Shown piece by piece: positions 8,593 to 16,045 of a DNA stretch of 17,896 bases. Positions within the stretch are counted from its first letter, which is position 1. Each line of letters opens with the position of its first letter. The DNA lies in NCBI GenBank assembly GCA_900766895.1, contig CAAFXF010000037.1, positions 1-17,896 on the forward strand. The letters are read 5' to 3'. The DNA is from Clostridia bacterium (lineage in GTDB: Bacteria > Bacillota > Clostridia > Oscillospirales > Acutalibacteraceae). A program made the position numbers and the translations under genes. The notes beneath the pieces were generated by a model. That model was not told the origin of the DNA. It did no database searches and saw nothing but the letters and a program-made list of their open reading frames with translations.

Positions 8593-10701
8593 TTACTTTT
8601 TCTTCGGCGCAGGCTTTGTAAATCCGCAGCCCTCTGTATCGGGACAGTAGAGCACATTGCCCTTCTTTCTGAACAACGACTTGTTGCACCTCGGACAAAC
8701 CTCGTCGGTAGGAGCATCCCAAGTCATAAAGTTACATTCGGGATAATTTGAACAGCCGTAAAACGGTGTCCCGCGCTTTGTTTTCTTTTCTATTACATCA
8801 CCGCCGCACTCGGGGCACTTTGCCTTTGTCTTTGTAACAAGCGGTTTTGCGTTTTTACATTCAGGGAAGCCCGGACAGGCAAGGAATTTACCGAAGCGTC
8901 CAACCTTAACAATCATCTTTCTGCCGCACTTTTCGCAGACAACGTCGGTTTCTTCCTCCTTAAGCTTAATTTTTACACCCTGCATATCCTTCTTCGCCTT
9001 TTCAAGAGGATCTACAAAATCATCATAGTAAAGACGAATCATATCAATATAGTTCTTTTCACCGGAGTCAATCTTGTCAAGGTCATCCTCCATTTTTGAG
9101 GTGTACTTAACATTTACTATGTTAGGGATTTTTTCCTTAAGAAGATTTGTTACAGCCTCACCAAGCTCGGTAGGTACAAACTGCTTGCCCTCGCGAACGA
9201 CATATTCCTTTGAAAGAATGGTTGATGTGATGGTAACATATGTTGACGGACGGCCTACTCCGTTTTCCTCAAGTGCCTTTGTAAGAGAAGCCTCGGTATA
9301 TCTTGCCGGCGGCTGTGTGAAATGCTGGTTGCCGAGAATTGACTTAAGCTTAAGCATATCACCCTCTGCAACAGGAGGAAGCGGTGACTCGCTGTCCTTC
9401 TTTTGTGAGTCATCGGTTTTTTCCTCATACAGAGCGGTAAAGCCATCAAACTTAACTGTATATCCGCCCGCGGTAAAGATGTATCCGTTTGCGGTAATCT
9501 CAACCTTCATGGTTTCCTGCTGACAGGATGCCATAAGCGAAGCAATAAATCGCTCCCATACAAGCTTGTAAATCTTATACTGGTCCGATGTAAGTGAATC
9601 CTTAACGGAATCCGGAGTGACATTAGGCATTGACGGACGAATAGCCTCGTGACCGTCCTGTGCGTTACCCTTTGTTTTGTAAAATCTCGGGGTAGACGGC
9701 AAATACTTTTCGCCGTACGCCTGCCTGATAAACTCGTTACCCGCTGCACGAGCCTCGTCTGAAATACGAAGTGAGTCTGTTCTCATATAGGTAATAAGAC
9801 CGACTGTGCCGAGTCCCTTAACATCAACGCCCTCGTAAAGCTCCTGTGCCGCCTTCATTGTTCTTCTTGCCTGGAAGGAAAGACGACGGGAAGCCTCCTG
9901 CTGTAAGGTTGATGTAATAAACGGAGGCGCAGGGTTCTTTTTTCTTGTACCCTTCTTTACACCCGTAACCACATATTCTGCATTTTCCAAATCAGCCAAA
10001 ATTTTATCAGACTGAGCTTTGTCCGGGATTTTGTTTTTATCCGTACCTACCTTGTTGCCCTGTGCATCCTGCACCAAGGTTGCGTTAAAGCTTTTTCTGT
10101 CGGGAGGATTGGTAAACTTTGCATCAACGGTCCAGTACTCCTCCGGATTGAATGCACGGATTTCGTTTTCTCTGTCAACAACAAGACGAAGAGCAACGCT
10201 CTGTACTCTGCCTGCCGAAAGACCTCTTCTGATTTTTTGGCTAACAAACGGTGAAAGCTTATAACCGATAAGACGGTCGAGAATACGTCTTGCCTGCTGT
10301 GCGTTAACAAGATCAATGTCAATTTGACGAGGGTTTTCCATTCCGTTTTTAACACCGGTTTTGGTAATCTCGTTAAATGTAACCCTGTTTTTATCATCAA
10401 GCTTAAGGTCAAGAAGATTTGCAAGATGCCATGAAATAGCCTCTCCCTCGCGGTCAGGGTCGGTTGCAAGATAAACGCAATCTGCCTTGTGCGCCTTTGT
10501 TTTAAGCTCATCAACAAGAGCCTCCTTGCCCTTGATAACGGCATACTTAGGCTCAAAATTGTTTTCAATATCTACGCTGAGCCTTGCTGCAGGCAAATCG
10601 CGAACATGACCCATAGAGGCAATAACCTCGTATCCCTTGCCGAGATAGCCCTTAATGTTCTTCGCCTTTGCAGGTGACTCCACAATTACTAACTTTGACA
10701 T
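8593..10701 (-). CDS. topA: DNA topoisomerase I (type IA)
   Basis: 702 aa. It relaxes negative supercoils through a single-strand break. The TOPRIM domain opens with LVIVESPAKAKNIKGYL (Glu8 in the active site) and holds DPDREGE at 81-87. The catalytic tyrosine is Tyr305 in GLITYMRTDS. The toroid region includes HEAIRPS and GVGRPSTY. The C-terminus has three four-cysteine zinc ribbons: C589/C592/C609/C615, C629/C632/C650/C656 and C669/C672/C686/C692, ending in a basic tail. The ATG follows an AAAGGA ribosome binding site in a 24-base gap after dprA; the stop is one base before trmFO. Confidence 0.98.
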   Translation of the reverse strand: MSKLVIVESPAKAKNIKGYLGKGYEVIASMGHVRDLPAARLSVDIENNFEPKYAVIKGKEALVDELKTKAHKADCVYLATDPDREGEAISWHLANLLDLKLDDKNRVTFNEITKTGVKNGMENPRQIDIDLVNAQQARRILDRLIGYKLSPFVSQKIRRGLSAGRVQSVALRLVVDRENEIRAFNPEEYWTVDAKFTNPPDRKSFNATLVQDAQGNKVGTDKNKIPDKAQSDKILADLENAEYVVTGVKKGTRKKNPAPPFITSTLQQEASRRLSFQARRTMKAAQELYEGVDVKGLGTVGLITYMRTDSLRISDEARAAGNEFIRQAYGEKYLPSTPRFYKTKGNAQDGHEAIRPSMPNVTPDSVKDSLTSDQYKIYKLVWERFIASLMASCQQETMKVEITANGYIFTAGGYTVKFDGFTALYEEKTDDSQKKDSESPLPPVAEGDMLKLKSILGNQHFTQPPARYTEASLTKALEENGVGRPSTYVTITSTILSKEYVVREGKQFVPTELGEAVTNLLKEKIPNIVNVKYTSKMEDDLDKIDSGEKNYIDMIRLYYDDFVDPLEKAKKDMQGVKIKLKEEETDVVCEKCGRKMIVKVGRFGKFLACPGFPECKNAKPLVTKTKAKCPECGGDVIEKKTKRGTPFYGCSNYPECNFMTWDAPTDEVCPRCNKSLFRKKGNVLYCPDTEGCGFTKPAPKKK

Positions 10702-10725
10702 ATATATTATTCCTTTCGGTTACTT

Positions 10726-11934
10726 TTATGATTGCTTTCTTCTGTATCTTTTGCCCATACCGGACTGTGCAAGTCCGTCAAGTTCAAGCATCGTCAGGGC
10801 AACAAGTACGGAATTTATATCAAGCCCTGACCTTGATGCAATGCCCTCTATATCGGTATAATCATCGGTCATAGCCTCATACACTGCTTTTTCATCACCG
10901 ACAAGCTGTCTTGCCGTCTCATCAATCTGCGTGCGGGCTTCTCGGTGCTTTTCAATGTTTTCAAAGGTGATTTCCTCGTCCTCATCGGGAGTGATGCTTC
11001 TGTCCTTATAGCTATCGCTCAACAACTCATCATTTGTTGCGAGCCTTGACATATCAAGCGATTTGTATTTTTCCGTATAGCAGGACAAAATAGACTCCGT
11101 ATCCAATACGGGAATTGCACCGTCCTTGATTAATTTATTCGTGCCGTTAAAGCTTTTGTCAAATATCGAGGCGGCAACGGCAAATAAATCTCTGTTTTGA
11201 GATGACGCATAGTCTGCTGTAATAAGAGAACCGCTTTTACGCCCTGCTTCAACAACAAATACACCGTCTGCAAGACCGCTGATAATTCTGTTACGTTGAG
11301 GAAAGGTAAACCTGCTTGCAGGAGTGTGAGGAGGAAATTCCGTAATAACCGCACCCGACTGTGCAATCCTCCACCTCAATTCCTCGTTGGTTGAAAGATA
11401 ATCCGTACCGAGCCCACAGCCCAAAACCGACACGGTAATGCCTCCTGCCTCAAGGGCTCCGTTATGAGCCGAGGTGTCAATCCCAAGCGCTCCTCCGCTT
11501 ACTACAACAGCATTACATCTTGCGAGTCCCTTTGATATTACCCTTGCAACGCTCTTTGCATAATTTGACGGTCTGCGTGTGCCGACAATGCTTATGGTTA
11601 ATAGTCTGTCTAAATCAGGCAATGTGCCGTCAACATAAATAACTGCCGGAGGGTCAAAAATCTGCTTTAACTTTTTGGGATAATGCTCATCCTCAAAGGT
11701 GATTATTCCCCAGCCATTTCGCTGACATTCACTGACAATTTGCTCTGCCTTTTCTATCGGAGTTTTTTCCATTGCGTCAAGGAGCTTATCGTTTACATAA
11801 GGACAAACTCTGCGCTTTAGGTAATTGCTGTTATAAAGCTCCTCGACAGAGCCGAAATATTCAACAATGCGCTGAAAGCTTTTGCCTGTTCCCAAGCATA
11901 GCTGAAGCCACACCCAATATTTAACATCACTCAT
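10726..11934 (-). CDS. dprA: DprA/Smf, DNA-processing protein
   Basis: 402 aa from the chosen start. DprA binds incoming single-stranded DNA and loads RecA during transformation; it is also widespread in bacteria not known to be competent. An N-terminal helix-hairpin region covers about 1-70. The Rossmann-like core has IVGTRRPSNYAK at 116-127, SGGALGIDTSAH at 146-157, VLGCGLGTDYL at 170-180, FPQRNRIISGLAD at 211-223 and EAGRKSGSLITA at 229-240. A winged-helix-like C-terminal domain covers about 340-395. A GTG five codons upstream also fits the frame, but the ATG at 11934 overlaps the methyltransferase stop in ATGA and has GGGAG eight bases before it. dprA-topA-trmFO is a common Firmicute order. 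Confidence 0.95.
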   Translation of the reverse strand: MSDVKYWVWLQLCLGTGKSFQRIVEYFGSVEELYNSNYLKRRVCPYVNDKLLDAMEKTPIEKAEQIVSECQRNGWGIITFEDEHYPKKLKQIFDPPAVIYVDGTLPDLDRLLTISIVGTRRPSNYAKSVARVISKGLARCNAVVVSGGALGIDTSAHNGALEAGGITVSVLGCGLGTDYLSTNEELRWRIAQSGAVITEFPPHTPASRFTFPQRNRIISGLADGVFVVEAGRKSGSLITADYASSQNRDLFAVAASIFDKSFNGTNKLIKDGAIPVLDTESILSCYTEKYKSLDMSRLATNDELLSDSYKDRSITPDEDEEITFENIEKHREARTQIDETARQLVGDEKAVYEAMTDDYTDIEGIASRSGLDINSVLVALTMLELDGLAQSGMGKRYRRKQS

Positions 11935-12704
11935 CGAAGCATCTCCCACATAGTAATTGATGCCGCAACACCTGCGTTAAGGCTTTCTGCCCTGCCAAGC
12001 ATGGGGATTGTGATAAGGTCATCACTGACCGCCTTAATGCTTTCCTCCACTCCGTTTGCCTCGTTGCCGATAACGCACACAGTATTGTGTCCAAAAGCCA
12101 CATCCGTAATCTTTGTTGCCTGTGCCGACGGTACGGTTGAATATACCTTGAAGCCGTTTGATTTCATCTGCAAAAGCGTTTGCTCCAAATCATCGGTAAC
12201 GCAAATGCTCATACGGAGAATAGAGCCCATAGACGCACGCAGTGTCTTTGGATTAAAGATATCACAGCAATTATATGCTACAACGCCGTCAATACCGAGA
12301 GCCTCTGCCGAACGGATAATTGCACCGACATTTGCAGGGTCCTGCACATTATCAAGGGCAATTATTTTGCCGCAATTAAAGCTTTTCTGCTCATCTTTTG
12401 CCTTAACCGTAAGGAATACTCCCTGTGCGGATTTTGTTTGCGTAAGCTTTTGTGCAATGTCATTTGTTATGACATATACCCTGTCGGACTTTTTTGCCAA
12501 AGCATCAATTTCGTCAGGGTATCGTGAATAGATATCTTCTGTATAAAGCAGAGTGTCTGCCTCATAAACAGAATTAAGGACATCAAAGCATAGCCTCGCC
12601 CCTTCAAGTGCAAAAAGATGATTTTCATTCCTTGCCTTTGATGAGGTAAAAAGCCTATTTGTGTCCTTAATAATAGTATTGCTTTTGCTTGTGATTTTTT
12701 CCAT
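11931..12704 (-). CDS. SpoU/TrmH-family RNA 2'-O-methyltransferase
   Basis: 257 aa from the chosen start. This is a SPOUT enzyme that methylates a ribose 2'-hydroxyl of rRNA or tRNA with SAM; the target cannot be told from sequence. An N-terminal substrate-binding domain (about 1-100, with NHLFALEGARL) precedes the knotted catalytic domain. Motif 1 is LDNVQDPANVGAIIRSA at 117-133, motif 2 GNEANGV at 213-219 and motif 3 LGRAESLNAGVAASI at 236-250. Two ATGs lie two codons apart. The second (12704) is preferred because GGAG sits six bases before it, whereas that GGAG directly abuts the first ATG (12710). It is the first gene of the minus-strand array. It resembles the RlmB/YsgA group, and neither symbol is safe. 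Confidence 0.93.
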   Translation of the reverse strand: MEKITSKSNTIIKDTNRLFTSSKARNENHLFALEGARLCFDVLNSVYEADTLLYTEDIYSRYPDEIDALAKKSDRVYVITNDIAQKLTQTKSAQGVFLTVKAKDEQKSFNCGKIIALDNVQDPANVGAIIRSAEALGIDGVVAYNCCDIFNPKTLRASMGSILRMSICVTDDLEQTLLQMKSNGFKVYSTVPSAQATKITDVAFGHNTVCVIGNEANGVEESIKAVSDDLITIPMLGRAESLNAGVAASITMWEMLR

Positions 12705-12790
12705 ACACATCTCCGTAGCGTGCTAAAATTTTGCAATGTTTGCGTTTCGTTTAAGAAAATCACCAAATAATTATTTAGTTTATTTTATAT

Positions 12791-12819
12791 AATATACATT
12801 ATATTAAAAAAAATTTCAA
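12791..12819 (-). promoter_or_regulatory. Sigma-A promoter for the ten-gene minus-strand array
   Basis: On the minus strand TTGAAA (12819-12814) is followed by a 17-base spacer and TATATT (12796-12791). The expected start point is near 12784, giving a leader of about 80 bases before the methyltransferase ATG. It is the only good promoter seen for this array. The spacing is ideal and each hexamer has one mismatch, but the region is very AT-rich, so chance matches are more likely. Confidence 0.6.
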
Positions 12820-12834
12820 TACTTAAATTGAAAT
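12813..12834. repeat. Inverted repeat overlapping the minus-strand -35 box
   Basis: ATTTCAAT (12813-12820) and ATTGAAAT (12827-12834) are perfect 8-base arms with a 6-base gap. The left arm covers the -35 hexamer of the array promoter. The repeat could be an operator, but it is wholly AT-rich and could be accidental. Confidence 0.35.
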
Positions 12835-12857
12835 ATTTTATTATATTTATAATAAGG

Positions 12858-12886
12858 TTGACTGCAATCAAAATTTGCTTTATAAT
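12858..12886 (+). promoter_or_regulatory. Sigma-A promoter for the HPr-kinase-like/lipoprotein pair
   Basis: TTGACT (12858-12863), 17-base spacer, TATAAT (12881-12886). Transcription should start near 12893, about 26 bases before the ATG at 12919, leaving room for the AGAGGG ribosome binding site at 12906-12911. Only one base differs from consensus, with ideal spacing. Confidence 0.8.
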
Positions 12887-12918
12887 AAAATTTGAATAAA
12901 AAGACAGAGGGATAATAT

Positions 12919-13650
12919 ATGCCATATTATGACATTGCCGGACTGCGCGTAAAAATGAACAACTGCGACGGCAGAAGTGAAAGGCAAGCAAAGCCGTATC
13001 TTGCAGAAAATCAATCGGACGAGTTGCCGGCAGATATTGATATTTTTGTTAACGACGAGAGGATTCAGGCTGCAATGGCTGAGCACCCCGAAATGGGACA
13101 GGGTGACTGGGAATATATGCTCACAGGCTCCGACTTTTATACTGCTCTCATTGCATTTGACGGAATTTTACTTCATTCCTCCTGCATTGTTGTAGACGGA
13201 GTTGCGTATGCCTTTTCTGCCGACAGCGGTACAGGCAAATCAACCCACACACAGCTTTGGCTAAAAAAATTCGGCGACAGAGCATTTATGCTCAATGACG
13301 ACAAGCCTGCCATAAGGATTATTGACGGCACGGTTTATGCCTGCGGTACACCGTGGAGCGGCAAGTACGATTACTCAACGCCTGCAATTGCTCCTCTCGC
13401 CGGAATATGCTTCCTTGAAAGAAGCGAGGATAATTGGATTAAGCCTGCAAACACCAACAAAGCAATATTCAACATCTTCAGCCAAACCATCAGAAGACTC
13501 GGTGAAAAAGGAATGAACAAACTCATGGACAACCTTAATGTAATCTTCAGCAAGGTGCCGATCTACGAGCTTGGCTGTAATATTTCAGAGGATGCTGTTG
13601 ACTGCTCATACAATACAATGAAAAAGGAGTTAGCGGACTTTGAAAAATAA
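12919..13650 (+). CDS. HPr-kinase-like P-loop protein of unknown substrate
   Basis: 243 aa. The protein resembles the C-terminal catalytic half of HPr kinase/phosphorylase and related HprK-like kinases. It has a P-loop at 101-109 (ADSGTGKST, continuing HTQLW), an acidic pair in LNDDKPA (D127, D128) resembling the HprK catalytic aspartates, and GTPWSGK at 143-149. Real HprK is about 310 aa with a separate N-terminal domain, absent here, so it is probably not the catabolite-repression kinase. Related short proteins often sit beside PqqD-like and radical SAM genes in peptide-modification clusters; no such partner is visible here. Some HprK-like enzymes phosphorylate free serine. The start has AGAGGG about seven bases upstream and a consensus promoter. 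The end overlaps the lipoprotein gene by 11 bases, implying co-translation. Substrate unknown. Confidence 0.7.
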   Translation: MPYYDIAGLRVKMNNCDGRSERQAKPYLAENQSDELPADIDIFVNDERIQAAMAEHPEMGQGDWEYMLTGSDFYTALIAFDGILLHSSCIVVDGVAYAFSADSGTGKSTHTQLWLKKFGDRAFMLNDDKPAIRIIDGTVYACGTPWSGKYDYSTPAIAPLAGICFLERSEDNWIKPANTNKAIFNIFSQTIRRLGEKGMNKLMDNLNVIFSKVPIYELGCNISEDAVDCSYNTMKKELADFEK

Positions 13651-14326
13651 AAGGCTATGCGCATTGCTATTGACGATTGCAATGTGCTTTTGCTTTGTAT
13701 CCTGCTCAAGCAATACGCAAACTGTTGATAATAACCTGTCAACGACATCACAAACCGAGGCAATAACGCAGGCACAGGCCGGTGAGGACAGCGTAACTAC
13801 CGAAGCAGCAACTACTGCCGGCAAAGAAAGCACCACGGCACAGAGCACGTCGAAAGCAAAAAACGAAAATAAAGGAAAAGAAAACAAAACCACGGTAAAG
13901 ATCACCACATCAGATCCTACGACAAAGAAGAATGAGCCGACAGTCAAGGATGAAATATCCTGTACAATCAACGTAGAATGTAAATCCATCCTTAACAATA
14001 TGGACAAGCTAAAGGACGGTCACAGCGAATATGTGCCGTCTGACGGCTACATTATCAAAGGCTACAAATACACGGCAAAGGCAGGCTTTACCGCATATGA
14101 TGTTCTAAAAAAGGCTTGCGAGGATAACGGCATAAAGCTGACAGCGAAGTCGTCAATGTACGGCACATATGTATCGGGAATCAATAACATAGATGAATTT
14201 GATTGCGGCGGCCAAAGCGGGTGGATGTACAGCATAAACGGTAACAGACCCAATGTTTCCGCGTCAAACCAAAAAATAAATGACGGCGACGAAATTACAT
14301 TTGAATACGTATGCGAATATCAATAA
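13640..14326 (+). CDS. Secreted lipoprotein with DUF4430-like domain (TTG start)
   Basis: 228 aa. The N-terminus is a lipoprotein signal: basic MKNKR, a hydrophobic stretch, then FVSC with Cys22 as the likely lipidated residue (the -3 position is Phe rather than the usual Leu). A low-complexity linker rich in Thr, Ser, Ala and Lys covers about 23-103. The folded domain at about 105-228 contains GYIIKGY, FTAYDVLKKACEDNGI (150-165) and GGQSGWMYSINGNRP (190-204) and ends in GDEITFEYV. This pattern fits DUF4430, a domain related to the C-terminal part of transcobalamin-type proteins and common in Gram-positive surface proteins. The start is TTG at 13640, with a strong AAGGAGT at 13624-13630. The next in-frame start, Met15, would destroy the signal peptide. 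The domain has five cysteines. Function unknown. Confidence 0.75.
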   Translation: MKNKRLCALLLTIAMCFCFVSCSSNTQTVDNNLSTTSQTEAITQAQAGEDSVTTEAATTAGKESTTAQSTSKAKNENKGKENKTTVKITTSDPTTKKNEPTVKDEISCTINVECKSILNNMDKLKDGHSEYVPSDGYIIKGYKYTAKAGFTAYDVLKKACEDNGIKLTAKSSMYGTYVSGINNIDEFDCGGQSGWMYSINGNRPNVSASNQKINDGDEITFEYVCEYQ

Positions 14327-14365
14327 AGAGGCTGTTGAGAAATGGAACTGAATTTCAGCCTCTTT
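14325..14365. terminator. Bidirectional terminator between the lipoprotein gene and sigK
   Basis: AAAGAGGCTG (14325-14334) pairs with CAGCCTCTTT (14356-14365); an inner GAAAT/ATTTC pair is possible. The plus strand continues TAGTTT after a run of T, and the minus strand continues TATTG after AAAGAGG's complement. The arms overlap both stop codons of the convergent genes, so one hairpin probably ends both transcripts. Confidence 0.75.
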
Positions 14366-15048
14366 TAGTTTACTCTGTTTTTGATGTCCTGCAGGACCTT
14401 TTTTTCAATTCTTGAAACATAGGAGCGGGAAATATTGAGCCTTTGGGCAACCTCACGTTGAGTAAGCGGCTTGGCATTATTTAAGCCATAGCGAAGAATG
14501 ATTATTTCCTTTTCCCGCTCGTCTGTCATTTCGTCAATAATCTTTTTTACCTCAAGCCAGCGTCGCTTTGTTTCAAGCTCCTCTACAATATCTCGGTCAT
14601 CACTGATTACGTCCTCGATTGTTAACGGATTTCCGTCCTTATCCGTATCAATGGCATCACCCATAAACACCTCGCCGTTTTGCTTTTTAAGTGACCTGAA
14701 ATACATCAAAATCTCGTTTTCAACACACCTTGAAGCATATGTAGAAAGACGGGTGCCCTTGGTGTAATCAAACGAGTCGATAGCTTTAATAAGCCCTATT
14801 GTTCCTATGGAAATCAAATCATCATTATCGCCGGCCTTTGAGTAATACTTTTTGCAAATATGACTGACCAAACGCAAATTCCGTTCTATCAAAACCGCCC
14901 TTGCATTCAGGTCACCGTTTGCCATTTTTTCAAGCTGTGCCAGCTCCTCCTTGGCAGATAAAGGCTTTGGAAAGCCGTTGGAGGTTTGCACATGTAAAAG
15001 CAAAACAAGCAAACCGGATCCAATCGCCGTAAGCAATGCAGAAAACAT
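14365..15048 (-). CDS. sigK: RNA polymerase sigma-K (late mother-cell sporulation factor)
   Basis: 227 aa from the chosen start. Sigma-K directs late mother-cell genes for spore coat and cortex. Region 2 (about 45-120) has LIERNLRLVSHI, DDLISIGTIGLIKAIDSF (77-94) and STYASRCVENEILMYFR (102-118). Region 4 helix-turn-helix covers about 194-222 (TQREVAQRLNISRSYVSRIEKK). FPKPLSAKEE at 26-35 and the length fit sigma-K better than sigma-E. The first 20 residues are hydrophobic and resemble the pro-sequence removed by SpoIVFB in B. subtilis. A GTG three codons upstream is open, but the ATG at 15048 sits six bases after GAGGTG, while the GTG is part of that site. The gene is uninterrupted, so no skin-type element is inserted here. 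Confidence 0.87.
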   Translation of the reverse strand: MFSALLTAIGSGLLVLLLHVQTSNGFPKPLSAKEELAQLEKMANGDLNARAVLIERNLRLVSHICKKYYSKAGDNDDLISIGTIGLIKAIDSFDYTKGTRLSTYASRCVENEILMYFRSLKKQNGEVFMGDAIDTDKDGNPLTIEDVISDDRDIVEELETKRRWLEVKKIIDEMTDEREKEIIILRYGLNNAKPLTQREVAQRLNISRSYVSRIEKKVLQDIKNRVN

Positions 15049-15099
15049 AAAAAACACCTCTTTTAATCACAGTAAATACTATGACGGAAAAAGGTGTTT
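15049..15099 (-). promoter_or_regulatory. Long inverted repeat covering the sigK ribosome binding site
   Basis: In the minus-strand RNA, AAACACCU (15099-15092) plus UUUU pairs with AAAA-G-AGGUGUUU (ending at 15052), 12 pairs with one bulge. An inner stem pairs CAUAGU (15083-15078) with ACUGUG around an AUUU loop. A run of U follows the outer arm. The 3' arm contains the GAGGUG ribosome binding site of sigK. It starts seven bases after the TtcA-like stop codon, so it may be that gene's terminator, a translation-blocking leader for sigK, or both. Confidence 0.6.
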
Positions 15100-15105
15100 G
15101 ATTAC

Positions 15106-15966
15106 TTAATATTCGTCTAAAAAATTATGCTTTTTGCCCTCTTTGTCCTTGTATGCAATAACGGTAGAAAGGTTAACATTTTCCACAGACTTAAAAATGT
15201 TTTGCTCAACCTGCGGATTGATTTTTGAAAGCTGTGCAATAAGATGCTTAATTTCCAATCGCTTTGATGCACTGTCTCCCGTTGCCTTGACCTCCTTGTT
15301 TTGCTCTGTAAACTTGCAGGCACAACGCAAAAAGGTCAAGCCGTTATAATCTCGCCAATGCTCAATATCAGCCTCTCTGACAAGATAAAGCGGTCTGATA
15401 AGCTCCATTCCCTCAAAGTTTGTGCTGTGAAGCTTTGGCATCATTGTTTGCACCTGTCCGCCGTACAGCATACCCATAAGCACGGTTTCGATAACATCAT
15501 CATAATGATGGCCGAGGGCAATTTTGTTACAGCCCAATTTTTTGGCATTGCTGTAAAGATAGCCCCTGCGCATCCTTGCACAAAGATAGCACGGAGATTT
15601 TTCTATATTAAACACACTGTCAAAAATATCAGACTCAAACACGGTAATAGGCACATTCATATGACGGGCATTATCCTCAATAGCCTTGCGGTTTACAGGA
15701 GTATAGCCCGGGTCCATTACCAAAAACACAAGCTCAAAATCAAATTTGTTGTGCCTTTTAAGCTCCTGAAAAAGCTTTGCCATAAGCATACTGTCCTTGC
15801 CACCGGATATGCATACTGCAATTTTGTCGCCCGGCTCTACAAGGTTGTATTCGTTAATGCCCTTAACAAATTTGCTCCAAATCGTTTTATTGAACTTTTT
15901 TTGTATGCTTCGCTCAATGTCCTTGTTTTCGGCAGGTATTCTTTTTTTCTCTACATTCTTTTCCAT
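15106..15966 (-). CDS. TtcA-like PP-loop tRNA thiolation protein
   Basis: 286 aa from the chosen start. The PP-loop ATPase motif SGGKDS lies at 54-59 within KIAVCISGGKDSM. Other TtcA matches are CYLCARMRRG (Cys126, Cys129), KIALGHHYDDVIET (148-161), GMLYGGQVQTMMPKLH and RPLYLVREADIEHW, with further cysteines C215 and C217. E. coli TtcA makes 2-thiocytidine at tRNA position 32 and binds an iron-sulfur cluster through three cysteines, so a similar cluster is plausible. The clostridial branch is not functionally assigned as far as I know. The frame is open to 16074, but the extra 36 residues are hydrophobic and run through a strong promoter, so the ATG at 15966 is chosen. It has no convincing ribosome binding site and sits at the predicted transcription start. 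Confidence 0.85.
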   Translation of the reverse strand: MEKNVEKKRIPAENKDIERSIQKKFNKTIWSKFVKGINEYNLVEPGDKIAVCISGGKDSMLMAKLFQELKRHNKFDFELVFLVMDPGYTPVNRKAIEDNARHMNVPITVFESDIFDSVFNIEKSPCYLCARMRRGYLYSNAKKLGCNKIALGHHYDDVIETVLMGMLYGGQVQTMMPKLHSTNFEGMELIRPLYLVREADIEHWRDYNGLTFLRCACKFTEQNKEVKATGDSASKRLEIKHLIAQLSKINPQVEQNIFKSVENVNLSTVIAYKDKEGKKHNFLDEY

Positions 15967-15973
15967 AACCACA

Positions 15974-16002
15974 ATTATAAATGCGAAAAAAACTTTAGTC
16001 AA
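15974..16002 (-). promoter_or_regulatory. Sigma-A promoter for the TtcA-like gene (predicted leaderless)
   Basis: On the minus strand TTGACT (16002-15997), 17-base spacer, TATAAT (15979-15974). Only seven bases separate the -10 box from the ATG at 15966, so transcription should start within one or two bases of the start codon. Confidence 0.8.
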
Positions 16003-16009
16003 CAGTAAT

Positions 16010-16039
16010 TTGACAGGCAAGAATAAAAAATGATATAAT
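16010..16039 (+). promoter_or_regulatory. Sigma-A promoter with extended -10 for the DUF5596-like gene (predicted leaderless)
   Basis: TTGACA (16010-16015), 18-base spacer ending in TGA, TATAAT (16034-16039), i.e. an extended TGnTATAAT. Six bases separate the -10 box from the ATG at 16046, which should coincide with the transcription start. Its -35 box is seven bases from that of the divergent TtcA-like promoter. Confidence 0.82.
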
Positions 16040-16045
16040 ACCAAT

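Noticed and set aside
8592..8717. 42-residue N-terminal extension of TrmFO
   Set aside because: It lies within the topA zinc-finger coding region and is unlike the family; the ATG at 8591 gives the standard FAD-binding N-terminus.
10047..10568. Minus-strand 173-codon open frame inside topA
   Set aside because: It is out of frame with conserved TOPRIM and toroid sequence; an ordinary shadow frame.
12765..12776. AAATAATTATTT palindrome in the methyltransferase leader
   Set aside because: A pure A/T palindrome in an AT-rich spacer is likely by chance.
12919..13650. Possible true HPr kinase/phosphorylase (hprK)
   Set aside because: The N-terminal HprK domain is missing and the protein is about 70 residues too short; only the P-loop kinase fold is shared.
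15301..16008. Plus-strand 235-codon open frame opposite the TtcA-like gene
   Set aside because: It is antisense to clear PP-loop motifs and runs through the divergent promoter region.
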